Origin: Tetrahymena thermophila SB210
Taxonomy: Eukaryota > Ciliophora > Oligohymenophorea > Hymenostomatida > Tetrahymenidae
NCBI RefSeq assembly: GCF_000189635.1
Contig: NW_002476237.1
Coordinates: forward strand, 248,001 to 312,000
Length of the DNA stretch: 64,000 bases
Direction: 5' to 3'
Part shown: one piece after another, positions 41,331 through 55,556 of the stretch
Layout: each line of letters opens with the position of its first letter
Position numbering within the stretch: position 1 is the stretch's first letter
Program-made: the position numbers and the translations under genes
Notes under the pieces: model-generated
What the model saw: the letters and a program-made list of their open reading frames with translations, nothing else
Database searches by the model: none
What the model was told of the DNA's origin: nothing

Positions 41331-41862
41331 ATAAATTAATTGTATTTAAATTTTTTATTTACAAAATAAATGTTTTAGTTTAGCTTAAAACTCCAAAAAA
41401 AATTTTTAACTTTAAATTCATCTTAATAAAAATTTTTTTTTTTAATTTTTTTTTTATTTAATTTGTTTGAGATTTATTAAAAAATGTTTTATTTCTACTG
41501 CCTTAAAATAATTTATAGCTTACAATAAATATTTTTGAAATACAAACAACAAAATTAAAATCACTTTTTTATAAGATTTAAAATATTTTTTTTAATTAAT
41601 TCTTATTTTAAGTTCAAATATGATTTTTAATATTAAATTTATTGAAAATGTCTTGAAAATAATGCAAAGTGAATCTGATTAGAACAAATTTCTTTTATTT
41701 TTGATCAAACATTTGATGAGAGATTAGGGAAATTAATTAATAACAACAATAATTGATTATTTTCAAGTGTTTTTTTAATGATATTTTTATACTTTAGAAA
41801 AAAATAGTTAATTAGAAAGCAGACAACAAGAAAGTTTTAAAAGAAGGTTTTCAAAAAAATAA
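41331..41862. other. Intergenic region
   Basis: A/T homopolymer-rich spacer; no gene seen. Confidence 0.5.
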
Positions 41863-44800
41863 ATGAGTTAAAAATAAGAGCGCTTAATCTTATAAACAAT
41901 GTATTTGTTGCTTTTCATTTCAGTTAGTTAGGCTTAGCTACAAGATTAAATACCAGCTAATAATAAAAATAGCTTTTGCGATAGTTAAACTACTTAGTAA
42001 TTGCAATAGTAAAATATTGATTATGAATGCGTAGATAATAATATCATTTTGCAAAATAAACTTACAATTGAGTTAGACTTAAATTTAGTAAATTTCTAAA
42101 CTACTTCTAAAATAATCTTTGAAAATTGTAATCAAGTAAAATTAAATAAAGTATACCTAAGCAATTTAAAAATGGAAAAATATTTTGGCAGTTTAATTCA
42201 ATTAAGAAACATAAATAATTTATAAATACAAAATTTTACAGCAGAATTTAGTAGAAAGAATGAGGATTTGCTTAACTTAATATATTTTTATTAAGTATAA
42301 GTAACATAGATAGGATGTTTTTTAGTTTATTCAGAGTAAGAAGGCTTGGATAATCATTATTAATTTCTAATAAATTCATAGAATTTGTATTTCAAAGAAA
42401 TTTTATTTTTAAATATTTATTCAATTAGTCTTAATTTTTATGGAAGTAATTAGTTAAATATAGATTAGCTTAGCATAATTTAAAATAGTTAATATGAAAA
42501 ATAATCAGTCTTTTTAGGTTATTCATTTTGCTATTATTTATCTGAAAACCAAATAAATATCAATTAGATTAATGTAGAAATTAATAGCATCTTTGAAGGA
42601 ATTAATAAATCGTCAATATGGTTTGCAACTATCTAAATTGAAAATAGTTAATCTTAAAATCCATCTGATATAAATATAGGCACAATAGCCTTCAAATCTT
42701 AAGATATTTAGTTTTCAAATTTAGGAGTAATTTAATTTTAAACAGAGTAAATGTCAACTTCTCTTAAAATAAAAAATATTTTTTCATAGTAGATTGACAG
42801 TCAGTATCACATTTAAATTCAAATTCAAAAGATAAATAGTATTTGGATTGATTAATTAACATTTGAAGGATTTGGAAACTCTATGTTAAACAATTATAAC
42901 AATAACAACATTTTTTTTAAATTATAAAATGTGCTTGATCTGAAAATTACAAAAATCATATTTATAAAAAATAATTTAGTAACTGGAACCCTATTTGATG
43001 GAAATGTTTTTTAATTAAGTATATATAGCCTGGAGATCTAACCTTTTAATAATTTTACAAGAAGCTTAATTAATTTATAGAATTGTAATTATGTTAGAAT
43101 TGAAGATTTAACTGTAGAGGAGGAAGTAGAATTTAATGATTATTTATTCACATTTAATAATTTATTAAATCTCCATTTCTACAAGTTTTATCTGAATAAA
43201 TTCAGTTTCAAGCAAGAATCGCTATTTTATTTAAGCTAAGTTCATGGGATGACGATTTTAAATTTTGAATTATAAAATGTCAAAACTTATAATCAATAGA
43301 GTGCTATCATTTATGTAGATGTAACTAATTTTTTTTTTGAAACTATTTACGAATACTCATATGTTCAAGTAAATTTAAAAACAGATCATAATCACTTATA
43401 ATTCTTGAATTTTTATGGGAGCTTATATATATTTACTATTGAGAATTCTAATATAATAAATGGCTCATCAATTAATTTGGGTGGGTGTCTAAATTTCTTC
43501 AATCCTATAATTTCTATATAATAATAATCTCTAAAGCTCACGAATACTACTTTATCTTAATGCTAAAGCAAATATTTAGGTGGAGCAGTTTCTGGAATTT
43601 CAGTATAATTTTAGGAAGAAAGCTAAATTATAAATTGCAGCAGTTAAATTGGAGGTGCTATTTATTAATCTTATTATAATACAGGTGATTATGATATTAA
43701 ATATTTTAAAAATAATGTTGGTTTCTTAGCAGCAGCTAATTATAATTTAGAAATGATAAGTTTAAGATTAGACTCAATCTAAGAGATAACTAGTAACATA
43801 GATGGCTAAATTCAACTTATATAAGTTGATAAATATATCTATCCAGGAATAATGTATATAATAAAAATTTCAATTAATGTTGATGATGTTTGGTATTCAC
43901 AATATAATTAATTAACTAAATTTGGTAATATATATGACCTAGTTGTTGATCCTACTGATAATTATATAGCAAGTACACCTGAAAATTTGTAACATATTTA
44001 TTATCCATATATATTATGGTAAGCTAAAAACATTACCTTTGATGATAAGTAAACAAAGTAATTTAAGTTAAATTAAATCAACTTGGATTACAATTATGAA
44101 TTAGACACAAGCCAATACAAGATATACAATGGATGCAAAGATTAGGGTATGGAAAAAGTCTATTTAAACAGCTAAAATAAATAATAATTCATATGCGCAT
44201 ACTGCGAGAATATGAAGGTTAGCTATACTGGAGTATGTGTGAGTTGCCAAACTGATTATTTTGTAGAGTGTTATTCGAATTACTCATTATTAAGATAAAA
44301 CTATTGGAGATCAAACTATACAGTAAACACTTAAGATATTTTATTTTGCTCAAATAATCCCTAAAGCTGTGTAGGAGGTATTGATTGATATATTCTAAAT
44401 TTATTCAATTAGCTATTTATTTTTAAAATAAAAATGAATGAAATAAAAACTTTATTTTGTGTGAAATTTTAATTAGAATTTTATTTATAATCTTATCTAA
44501 TATTTTTTAAAAATTAGGAAGTGGAGTAGGAAATGAGCTTTGCTATTAAGGTCATGTTGGAGCTCAATGCTTAGATTGTGATATTAAGGGAACTTTTTGG
44601 GAAGATTAATACTCTTAAGTAGGATACTTTTAATGCACTAAATGCAGTGATATCTCCTAAAATACAGCTAAAATTATCATTCTACTTGTATTCCTTGCTA
44701 TAAGCTTAATCATCATAATAATGTCTTTGCATAAAAGATTGAGAAACGAATTATATGCGATTTACCTATCTAAAATGGGTATATTCTTTTTTGGAAAAAC

Positions 44801-45983
44801 CCTATAAAGGCAACAACTTTCATCAGCTTACATCAAAATTTTGCTATTTCATATTTAGGTTTTTATGGTTTCTAACTAATTTACATAAGTAGATATCATT
44901 TCTACCTTTTCTAATTTCTCTTTTCTCTTTTATAACCCGTTAAGCTCACCTTTCTTCTCGTTGAATTGTTTGATTTCTTAATATTGGCCTAATGAAAGTA
45001 TAGGTTTTTCTAATATTTTGTTAACATTTCTAATACCTCTCTCATTAAGTTGCTTAATAGCTCTATGTCCTATTATATTATATTTCATAAGCAAAAAGTA
45101 TTTTAGAAAGAGCTTATAAATTGCATTCCTCTCGTTTATTTATATTTTTATCACAGTATTTGACTCTATTTTGCTAGAAAAAACCCTATCAAGCTTCTTT
45201 TGTCTTAATCTGGAGAAAGACAAATCTTATTCTCTGATTGATCTTAGCTTAGAGTGTGAAAACTCAGGTGAACTCAAAAAAATATAAAACCTAAGCTTAA
45301 TTATATTGATAATATTTTTAATTGCTCTTCCTTTAGTAATTTTCATCAGGTTAATATAATAAAGAAAAAGACTGAAAAAAGTAAGGGTTATGTACACATT
45401 TGGTTTTTTGTATAATGAATACAAACATAAATTTTATTCATGGGAAATTATAAGATTTTTAGTCAGATATCTATTAATTTTATTCACTTTATCCCTTAAA
45501 GAGTATCCTCAAATAGCTTTAATTATGATATGCTTACTATAATTTACATATTTTGTTGCTCTTTAAAGCTATAGTCCTTTCATTTCTGCATTTTTGAATA
45601 ACCTAGAAAAGATCTCAATAATAATATCAGTAATATCTTTGCTTTCATCAAATATGTATTTGCAATAAAATCAGAATGAAAATTAATCCATCGTCGATTT
45701 TAGATTAGCTTTTTATCTAATTATTTAAATAATAAACTTAATTTTCATAATATACTGCTTATTTATTATTACAGTCTCATTCTTGGAGTAATAGTTATAC
45801 AAGCTAAAAAAATACTTAAATTGCAGAATATTTTAAAAAATAACTTAAGTCGATAGTATAAGAATAAATTAAAATATTAAAAAACTAATAAGATGTGTCA
45901 GATAAATTAAACTAAGTTAGAATATAATATAAGACAATACCAAATTAGTAAGTTATTTTGAATTTACTTAAAATAGTGATTGA
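41863..45983 (+). CDS. Large multi-pass membrane protein with Asn/Ile-rich extracellular region
   Basis: Two exons, 41863-44377 and 44518-45983, with a 140-nt intron, encode 1326 residues. A second ATG at 41899 begins a clear signal peptide (MYLLLFISVSQAQ) and may be the true start. The first 770 residues hold many short Ile/Asn/Phe strands of the type seen in ciliate proteins predicted to fold as parallel beta-helices. A Cys-rich juxtamembrane module follows (CAYC, CVSCQTDYFVEC, CYQGHVGAQCLDC, CTKC) up to about residue 885. Then come about nine hydrophobic segments, beginning IIILLVFLAISLIIIIM and ending FIIYCLFIITVSFL. This architecture belongs to a large ciliate family of unknown function, perhaps surface receptors or adhesins. 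No known receptor class can be claimed. Confidence 0.8.
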
Positions 45984-46914
45984 ATGAATCTTAACTTAAA
46001 ATCAAGAACTATATTTTATTTAAATCAATCCTGTCATTTCTCATTAATTATTACTACTCCCAATAATTAAAAATTTAATTTTAGTGTTAATTGTAGTTTT
46101 AATTTTCACCATAATAGTTAAATACTAAAAAATACTTTAATTTATGAGAAATAATGGTAGTTATAATAATATTTCAATAAATTAATTTCATAAATATTAT
46201 TTTATTTATTTACTACTCTTACACTTCATGTTAATATAAATAAAAAATTATGAAATCAACTTTTCTTAATTAAAATTTGAATATCAATTTTACTAACATT
46301 TAAAAAAGATAATTCAAAATGTTTTTATTCAAAGCAAATTTATTTTAAATAAACTAATTGTATTAAAGTTGGTATTAAAATAATGTAATTTTATTATATT
46401 TTTAAATAAACAAGTTAAAATGAATGAATGATTTATATTTTTATCTCATGGTGCTAAATATTTGAAAATATCCTAAAATGGCTTAGAAAACTAAATTCCT
46501 CAAAATAAATATACTCTTTTTCTATATTAAGTGAATACTTATAAAGCATATAATAAAATATTTAAAATCCTTTTAATTTAAAGTAATTTAAAATAAATAA
46601 CAAGTATGTAAGTAATTCAATAAATAAATAAAAATCATGTGGAATAGATTATAGAACGTTATTTCTTCTACTTTAATTTCAAGGAGAATGATTACGATTC
46701 GTGAATTACTTTGTAATTATCTTTTGAACCTAAATTTAATTATTGATTTATTGATTGATTGATAGTAATAGTAATTCGTTATTGGCTTTAATATTTATGT
46801 GAAACAAAACTTTATTTCAATATTTAGGTATTAAATATTATTATTTAAAAAATCATAATCAATTATTTTTACAAAATCTAAGTTAATAATTAAATAATAA
46901 AGAAGTGAAGAAAA
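45984..46914. other. Intergenic region with ATTG microsatellite
   Basis: AT-rich. A short TTGATTTATTGATTGATTGAT run lies near 46742-46764. No gene is seen. Confidence 0.5.
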
Positions 46915-47952
46915 ATGAGAAAGAATATCTCAGTAGCAATTCTTTTGATTGTTGTCTTAAATTGTGCTGTGGCTTGGGAAAATTATTACTATAACACAGA
47001 AGGAATTGAAAAAAGAACTTTAAAGATATAAGATTTGTGCACATTTATTTCTGAAGATCATAAATAGATAGAATGCTAAATTTAAACAGGCAGCTTTCTA
47101 CCTGAATCTTCTCTTTAATCAAACGAAATCAAATCATTTGATTAACTTAAGGTGGTTGAATACAATATTGACAGAAACGGTTTTGGAGGAGATGGCCCCA
47201 ATGAAAAAGGTATTTAGCCTATAATTGATGCTCTTAAAACTCTTGGAGACGCAGATGTAATTATTCTTAGTGAAGTAGCTAGAGATTGTCCTTAGTGGGG
47301 TTCTTATAACGGTGCTGAAGAAATTGCTCGTGCTTTTAAAATGGATTGGGCTTACTCTGTAGAATTTTTAGAATTAGATAACAGTCTATTTAAATTGGGG
47401 TATTAATGTACTATTGGTAATGCTATATTATCAAATAGACCTTTGAGCAACATAATCTAGAAATAGTTTAAAACTCAATGCTGTATGTTTAGCGGCAGAG
47501 CAGGTGGTAGAGTAGCTATTAAAGCTACAATAGAATCATATAATATAACTCTCATTAGCAGCCACTTAGAATCAGGAACAGGATTTGAAGATTTTATAGA
47601 TGCCATGATAACAAGAGAAAAGTAATCTTAAGAATTAGTGGATATGATTGATCCTATTGAAGAAGAAAATAAACTAATTATTATTGGTGGGGATTTCAAT
47701 TCTCCTCTGAGATAATTCAATAAGGGAAAACCCTTCAGAGAATACTAAGATCCCTTTATGTTTAAATATTTATGGCCACATAGAAATACCTGTGTTGGTG
47801 ATACTTTAGGCTACTTTGGATTAAGTGCTTTTGATTACTTGTATTTCAAAAACCATCATGGCTACCACCTTGATAGTTTTATCTGTAAGTCCTAAGCTTG
47901 CACAGGTTTTAGTGACCATTTCCCAATTTAAGTTAATATTAGTAGAATGTGA
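46915..47952 (+). CDS. Secreted endonuclease/exonuclease/phosphatase-fold enzyme
   Basis: A single exon encodes 345 residues with a strong signal peptide (KNISVAILLIVVLNCAVAW). The fold's catalytic set is present in order: Asn in VEYNIDRNG (near residue 84), Glu in VIILSEVARDC, His in LISSHLES, the Asp-X-Asn of IIGGDFNSPL, Asp in SAFDYLYF, and the final Asp-His in GFSDHFPI. Members include DNase I-like nucleases and phosphodiesterases acting on lipids; all are metal-dependent. Several Cys pairs fit an exported, disulfide-bonded enzyme, either a phagosomal or an extracellular hydrolase. The substrate cannot be decided. The strong match of all motifs suggests an active enzyme. Confidence 0.87.
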
Positions 47953-48987
47953 TAAATTAAGAAAAATTTAAGATTATAAAATCATACTTTGCAAAAGTGA
48001 AAAACTTAAAAATAAAATTTCAGTTTAACAAAGGAATAAAAAAGTAAAAAATAAAAAATATTAAAATTAAATAGAATATATTTTGCACTATTTATCTATA
48101 TATTCATATATATAGCTTTATTAAATTATAATAGAATTCATTCAACATTACACTTCTTAAGAAGAAAAAAAAACTACAAAATAAAATAGAAATATGTATG
48201 GTGTTTTCTTTTTTCTATTTTAGTTTACATACCAAAAAAAAAAACAATCATATAAAGTTTCTTATCACTTTACATTAAAAATTTTACTCTTGTTACAAAA
48301 TTTTTTATTGATTCATGGTGAATTGATAACTTTTATTTTTTAAAAATATTTCAGAAAGTAGATATAAAAAAGTTTTGCCATAAAAAATCATTAAGAAATA
48401 AAATTAAATTTTTTATAACATAAAATAGAATTGTGTTCATAATATGTAATCCATGCTAAATTAAATTCATTTTATTGAAATAAAGATTTTGATTTGTTAT
48501 AATAGATATTGTTTACCATTGATAATACTTAATTTACTTAAAAAAGCACAAAAAAAACTTTAATTTTGTTTGAGAAATAATGTAACTTTTATAAAAGAAT
48601 TATATTTTAATCAACACTTATTTATATTCACAAATTCACTAAATTATTTAAGAAATCAAATAAGTTTTTGAATTACAAAAGTAATTTCTTCTTGAGCAAT
48701 TTAGAAAAATTGATAATTAAATTGTTTCATATCTAAGCTTTTAATTGTTATTATCATTAATTATAATTTTTTTGTTGTTTTTCGTTTGATTAATAATATT
48801 TATATTTGAAAGAAGGATTCAACTTTTTTTAAATATAAATACCTCTTAAACTAAAAAGATAAATTTTTTTATGAAATTAAAAATAGTTTAACATACTTTA
48901 ATATAATATGTTTATAAAACAAAATTTAGAATCAAATAAAAATTAAATTTATTTTAAAAAAGCTAGTTTAATTAATTTTTGAGTATT
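47953..48987. other. Intergenic spacer between convergent genes
   Basis: About 1 kb of AT-rich DNA between the 3' ends of the secreted enzyme gene (+) and CC2D2A (-). No gene is seen. Confidence 0.5.
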
Positions 48988-51900
48988 TCAATCTTCGTAT
49001 ATTACACCTACAAATACCCAAACTGATATAATAAAGTTGGGATAGCAATAGCACTTAGTATCTAAGAGATATTCTATATCTTTTTTAAGAATTTCATGAA
49101 TTCCGGTTTATTTTATTTCTTCCCAAACTTTTTCGATTGATGTAAATGGTATATTTAATGGAAATCCATACAATTATTTAGTAGCAGGAATAAATTCTTC
49201 GAATTGACTTTAAATTTATTCTAAGGTTTGTATTGCACTTTAAAATTTTCTTTTTAAATCGCTATTGTGTTCATTAGGTTAGCTTCCTGGAGCAGGGAAT
49301 CCTTAACCCGGAGCACCAGGGAAACCTTATCCACCCATAGGATTTGATTATATTGGATTTATATTATCTATTTAGTTACTTAATTCAGTCTATAATTATA
49401 ATAAAAATAAATAATTAGTTTTAAAGTTTATTTTAAAATTTAAGTTATTTATTTACTCCTTAACCAAAGAATCTGAGTCTATATTTCATTGATTCTAATT
49501 AGACAAGTAATTAATCTTTAATTATACTTCTATATTCCTAATGAACATTTACTCTAACCCCTCTTAACTCAGTAATTCTGTTAATTTAATTAAATAGTAT
49601 TAATTACTTTGATTATATGTTAGTTAAGTGTTTGTTTACCTATTTTATATGTAGTTTTATATCGTAATAGATAACTAATCAATTGGTTTTTATGGAGTGA
49701 CTTCATATTACAAAGCATCTTCATTTTTATAAATAGGTTCTATACCTTATTCACCAAATATTGTTTCTATTTGCTTGTCATTTAAGAATGGTCTCCATAG
49801 CTTCTGATTTTCTATATTCCAGTCTATTTAGCCAGGAGCACTGCTTGACTGAATGTTAGCATAAATATTTTTTTCATCAATTACACAACCAACATCATAA
49901 AGGGGACATGCTTTATCATATCTCTGGATAACTGACTATTTATTTTTACCTATTGTAAAGCACATAAATGTTGTCCCTTTTATTTCTGTCGTCATTACAA
50001 ATGGCTCACCTGTAGAAGGATTCCATATTTCGACCTAAATATTTTTATTAAAAATCGTAAATTTCAGGTTCTTTATAATTAAATCAAAAAAGTATTTGTT
50101 TTAATTTAATTTTATTGAAATTATAAAATTTATTTTTAAATTACCTTATTATTTTAACAATCTCTTCTTAATACATAAAATGTCTTTCCTTCAGGTATAG
50201 CATGACCTAAAATTACATAGCTCTTATAATTAATTCTACCACTGTAGTAATCTATATAGTTAAAGTAGTTGCATAACAAGAAAGCATGCTCTTCGAAATC
50301 ACCTCCCTTTAAATCTATGAATTATTGAGAATCACAGTGGACATCTGGGATATCTTTAAACAATTCTGTATCATTTTTAAATGGAATTAGAGATACAAAA
50401 CGTGCAACTTTTTCAATTGCATGCAAATCACTCTTTAAATCTTTATGATCTATTTTTAAACCCTAAGAAAAGAGATTTGGTGGAGCTAGCTTAGTGAGAT
50501 ATCTTGGTAAATAAAATGAATTTTATTCAATATCATTTCCGAAGATTTTAACATGTCTTTTTGCTATTTTATGTATGAAAATTAGTTATAAAAGATTTAA
50601 ATAATAAAAGCATACCAAAGTTTTTATTTTTTCTGTAATCTTCTAGCCATTTAACAGAGTAATATTCTAGTCTTTAATCTTATCCGTCTCCATAAAAGAT
50701 ATCGTCATTTTCTTAAATAACTTCTATAAAGGGATCTATATGTATGGAGAGACTCACAGTTGTTGGAATACTAGGATCTATTCTGACTTTAGAATTTCTT
50801 ATTTCTTGTGCAAGTGGATTCATCTAATAAAAAATATTAATTTATTTATTGTAAATGTAAAGAATCAAATGGTTATATACATCTTGTTAATCTAAACCGA
50901 GCAAACTAGTATTATCAGTATAGTAGCCTAGGATGATTACGGGTCTGCTTAATCTAAATGTGGCTTAAAACTTCTAATTTTAAAATAAGGTGTACAAAGG
51001 AATAGATACACTTCCTATTTAAAAAAGAAAATTTAATAAAATAAAAAATTAAAATTATTATTTGATTTACCTAAAAAGAAATCATGCTCAGTTTTAATCT
51101 GTTTCTTTTTGTTTTCTCTACCAAATCTACGAATATATCTTTTATCAAACAAAGTTACTATTAAGCGATTTGACGAGTCAAACAGCTCATAATTTGAAAG
51201 CTTTTTATTTTGGAATTGAGGTAAGAATAAGGCTCTATCTGAACTCCATTCGGGATTGTTTCCTTCGAATGGCTTTGATTCTATAAAGTATTCTTATTTC
51301 TCAAAAACAAGTTTGATCTAAATAAAAGAGTTAACTCTTTCAAGATCTTGCAGATTCTTAAAATCAACTCTTTTTTCTTTATTCATGTCTGAAGTTAAAA
51401 ATAAAATAAGTTTAATGAAAATAAGTTTGATTCATAAGCTAATTATTATTTACTTTAGTCTACCATCTTTTATGGTTCCATCATTTACATTTACCCCATG
51501 CCGAATTATCCGAATTAGCCATATTATGGCATCATGAATTAATTAGTTCTAGTCTTAATGAGTGCATTAATTTGCTCCCTTGTCTTATCATCATCTCTAA
51601 GGGGAACATTAGTACCATGTGAAACCTATTTTTTAAATAAATTAATTTTTAGGATCAAAAGATATTTATTCACAAAAAATAAGAAAAAAAATACATGGAA
51701 CAAGATATTGATACCATCTTTAATGTCCTAAAGCCTGATTTTTTCTTCTTTCTTTTTTTTGGGCTACAATCTTCTCTATTGTGTGAAACATTATTTGATA
51801 AGTTCAAATATAACGATTTCATTTTCTCCGATAATGTATTCATTAACGACATTTTTAAGAGTTAGAGGAGCTCCATCTTTATTATTTTGCTTTCTCAGAA

Positions 51901-54851
51901 GTGCAAATTTTTATCTTTTTCTAAATTTATTGGTAATAATAATTTTTTTAAATTTATTTAAGGGGGCTATATAATAATGTATTACAATAGAATTCTTTTA
52001 ATGTTTTCAATACGCTTTTTGGTTTCTACCTTTTGATATTCAAATACTTCTTTTGTTGTGATTGCAACATTTTCTAAGAACATGGGCTTTTTATCGTCTT
52101 TTTATTCCTCCAAAAGCAATTCTTCTTGCAAATACAATCCTTACTCTGTTTTCTAAAAATGATTTAAATCAATTAAATTTAAACTAACATATTAATTAAA
52201 AGTTTAAATCTTACTTCTAATAATTTCATCAATTCAGTATTGTTATAGATTTCATCTTCTTTCATAGGGATGTAAGTGATATCAGGGTTTATCAAGCTGC
52301 ATTTTATAAGCCTCTCTCTAAGTGAATCAATATGAGCAAACGGTAAAAATATGTCTCTAAGTACTTTTGCTCTTTAGTCTTTGAATCTTATATTTCTGAG
52401 CTTTTCAATTTAGAGTTCATTTCTTGGGTCATTCACATCAAAGTGAAATCCATCATCGTCAAAATCTTCGATAATTTTATTCACTTCATCGTTTGGATCT
52501 TTAAATGCAAGCATAAGATCTTAATTTGTTGCTAATCCTTTACCAAAGTTATCAATATTATGAGGAGGCATCTTATCACCCTAACCAGTCCATTCACAAA
52601 GAACACTAACCTTACCTATAATTTTTTATTATTAATGAATTAATTACTTTGTATTAATAATTACCCCTATGAGTAGCACTATCTCTAGCTTTTTATTCTT
52701 GTAATTGTAGCTATTCCATCTTTTGTTAAATCATTTTCTTTTCTTCTTCCTTTCTCTTTTCTTCTAGCTATTAAGGAGTTAAAATTTATTCTTCAACAAC
52801 ATTTTATTTATTAGGATCTTCTTCTTGCTATTACTTTTCTTAATTTTCATCTTTTTTAGCTTTCTTCTTGCTGTTAGCCATCATGATTTCTTACTTTTTT
52901 TCAAACAAATTAATTTAATTTTTCAATTAAAATTAAAATTAAAATTACCTTTTTAAGCTACTCTCTTGCAATTTCATCCTGCTTTGCTTTTAGTAGGAGT
53001 TTCTTTTTTTCGTTTTCTATTTCTTAGAGCTTTTAAGCCCTTCTGGCACTCTATCCTTAGCAAAATTCTACTTCACTCAAAACCTAAGATGTGGCTGTGA
53101 TGGTTTTTGATTTATCTCCTGGAATTTCTAAATCAATTACATCTATAATTTTGCTTACTACACCATCCTGAACGATTCTTAGCTGCATTGATTTTGGGCG
53201 TGTAAAAAGTAAAATATAAAATTATTCCATAATCTTAACTTCAAAGCTAGGCCAGTCTATAGGATATGCCTAACTCTAACCTGCCTCTTAACCATTAACC
53301 AATAGCTAAACAAAAATTTTTTCTTTTCTAATAGTATTACGTCTTCCTACTTCAGATCTGTCAACTTCTTTATCATCTGTATAATTATCTTTAACTAAAA
53401 CGAATTCAATTTCCTAGCCATTATCGGCATTTCTATATTACTTGGCATACAACTTGATAGGATTGTTAACTCTATTTAAAGTTTACCTATTTATTTAGAT
53501 TTATTTCCATCTTTCAATTATCTATTTTTAGTTTAAAATACATTATTACTTGAGTTGAAAAAAATATACTGAATTACATCATCAATCAAACCTTTGATTA
53601 GGTTTGCCTCATCTGCAACCAATCTTTATAATTTGTTTCTTTCATTTTCAAGAATAGCAATCTATTTTTTAGGTTGTTTCATGGCTGAATGTTCAAGATA
53701 AGCAATTTCATTTTCTATAACTTTTATAGCTTAGTCATAGTGAGGAATAAGAGCCAGATCGCATCTTTGTTTATATTCATTTACTTTTTGTATTAATTCT
53801 TAGATGGAAATCTCTTCAGTAACCATTTTGAAGTGTTTAGTAATTTAAATTTTCCCTACGTAAACTCTCAAACGATAAGGTATATGTTTATTTTAATTCA
53901 ATCTTTCACACATTACTGCAGGTCTTCTTTTTATAGCCAAAGACTAGTTAGGTCTCTGAGAGATAACTCTTATTTTAGAAATCTTTTCATCAAAAAACTC
54001 TTAATCAATGACTAAATCACCATTTTTCTTGAAAAATTTCATTAAAAATCTGTCATTATCTTTCATGCGCTACTTTTATAATTGCTCTTCAAGTAAGTAG
54101 AGCCATTGACTTTAGTCTGTTACATATAAACCATCTTTTTTCTATTTTAAAATTAAATTATGTTCAAAACAATTTATATCATTCATATTGATTATTTAAT
54201 TGTCTGTATTTATAATATTATACTTATAAATCATCCATTTCAGATTTTGGGCGGTTTTTGCTTAAAAGTTCATCCTTCAAACCTTTTTGCTCTTATTCGC
54301 TTCTTCCTTCTAAAAATGCTTTCCTGGCTACATATTTTAAATAAAATAATATAATCAGTAAAAGCTTTCTCAACTTATTGCTAAAAATGCTTAAAATATA
54401 AAATTAAAACGTGATCATATTTACCAATAATTGAATCATCTATCTCTTCCATAATAATTTTAGATAAACCCAAAAAACCTTCCTTCTTTATTTCAGACTT
54501 TTGAATAACAAAAATTAATATTTAAAAATATAAATACATCCATGTTAATTATTTTACTGTTATTTCTTCATAATCTGCCTTTCTATCTAAATCTGAATAA
54601 AAATCACTTCTTACAAGTTAGGTCAGATTAATTCTATTTTAAATTCTTAACTAAGATGGAAGCTGAATTTTTTTAAGCTCGCCTTTAACTTATTTATCTT
54701 CCTGATTAGGTTAACCTTTATCATCAGGCTTTCCAATATTTTATGGTGGTTATAACCTAGAATTCTAGTTAGCTAATTCAATATTTTACTAAAATTGCTA
54801 TTGCTGCTAAGGTTACGAATCAAACTAATTATTTCTATTTAGTTATAACAT
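48988..54851 (-). CDS. CC2D2A: CC2D2A homologue, ciliary transition-zone (MKS module) protein
   Basis: Seventeen exons on the minus strand, 54851 down to 48988, encode 1585 residues; human CC2D2A is of similar size. Exons (high to low): 54851-54558, 54497-54425, 54327-54224, 54141-53570, 53471-52949, 52893-52665, 52615-52215, 52152-51986, 51920-51695, 51625-51454, 51388-51071, 51014-50881, 50823-50616, 50563-50145, 50034-49640, 49577-49457 and 49389-48988. All phases close. A Gln-rich start is followed by coiled coil, a first beta-rich C2-like block, FHFDVNDPRNELQIEKLR, a second C2 region (NPEWSSDRALFLPQF), and a degenerate transglutaminase-like domain (FEEHAFLLCNYF, VILGHAIPEGKTFYVL, VGCVIDEKNIYANIQ). 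The C-terminus is FPLNIPFTSIEKVWEEI and PNFIISVWVFVG, as in the human protein. It should anchor the ciliary gate with B9-domain proteins. Confidence 0.93.
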
Positions 54852-55556
54852 TTTATTACTATTATATTTTAGTTAATTATTTAAAATAGATTCCTTATTT
54901 ATGATTTATATATAACTTTAAAAAAAGAATTTATTTAATAATTTTTATTGTATCTTCAATGCAAAAAATTAAAAATAATCAAAGAAACACTGTTTGTTAT
55001 AATTTTTATAGAATAATTTGAAAATTTAAAAAAATTAATATCAAAAAATATGCATACATGTATAGATATATAGATAGATATCTAATAAATTTTGCTGATC
55101 TTTTTATCATCATTATTATTAATTAATATTCTTATGTTTGTATATTTGCATTGCTATTAAATATGCATTCATTATCATATTAAGAATATCAATATTTATT
55201 TATAACTTAATTTGCATTTTTATTCCCGCAAATTTAAATTTATAATTAAGCACTGATTTATCGAAACATAAATCAAATCTATATATCCTTATACTAACAT
55301 TTTTAAAAATTAGATTTTACTGACTTGTGTTTTTGTCTGTATTTTTTATTTATTTATTTACTTTTATCTAAAATCATTTGTATTTTTTTATTTAATTATT
55401 TTTCATTTAGTTTTATTAATTAAAATTGTTTTTCGACTTTAAATTTTATTTAAAACAACATGTTTTCATTAATAAGCTAATGAATAAATTTAAAATATGT
55501 AAAGGAAAAATAGTTTTATTTGAATTTCAAGTATAATAAATATCTTAATTTATAAA
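54852..55556. other. Intergenic region
   Basis: AT-rich, with a short ATAGATA run near 55066-55082. No gene seen. Confidence 0.5.

Noticed and set aside
53472..53569. A 15-nt intron (GTAAACTTTAAATAG) in CC2D2A.
   Set aside because: A 98-nt intron with donor GTATAT at 53569 and the same acceptor restores the frame and is a normal size.
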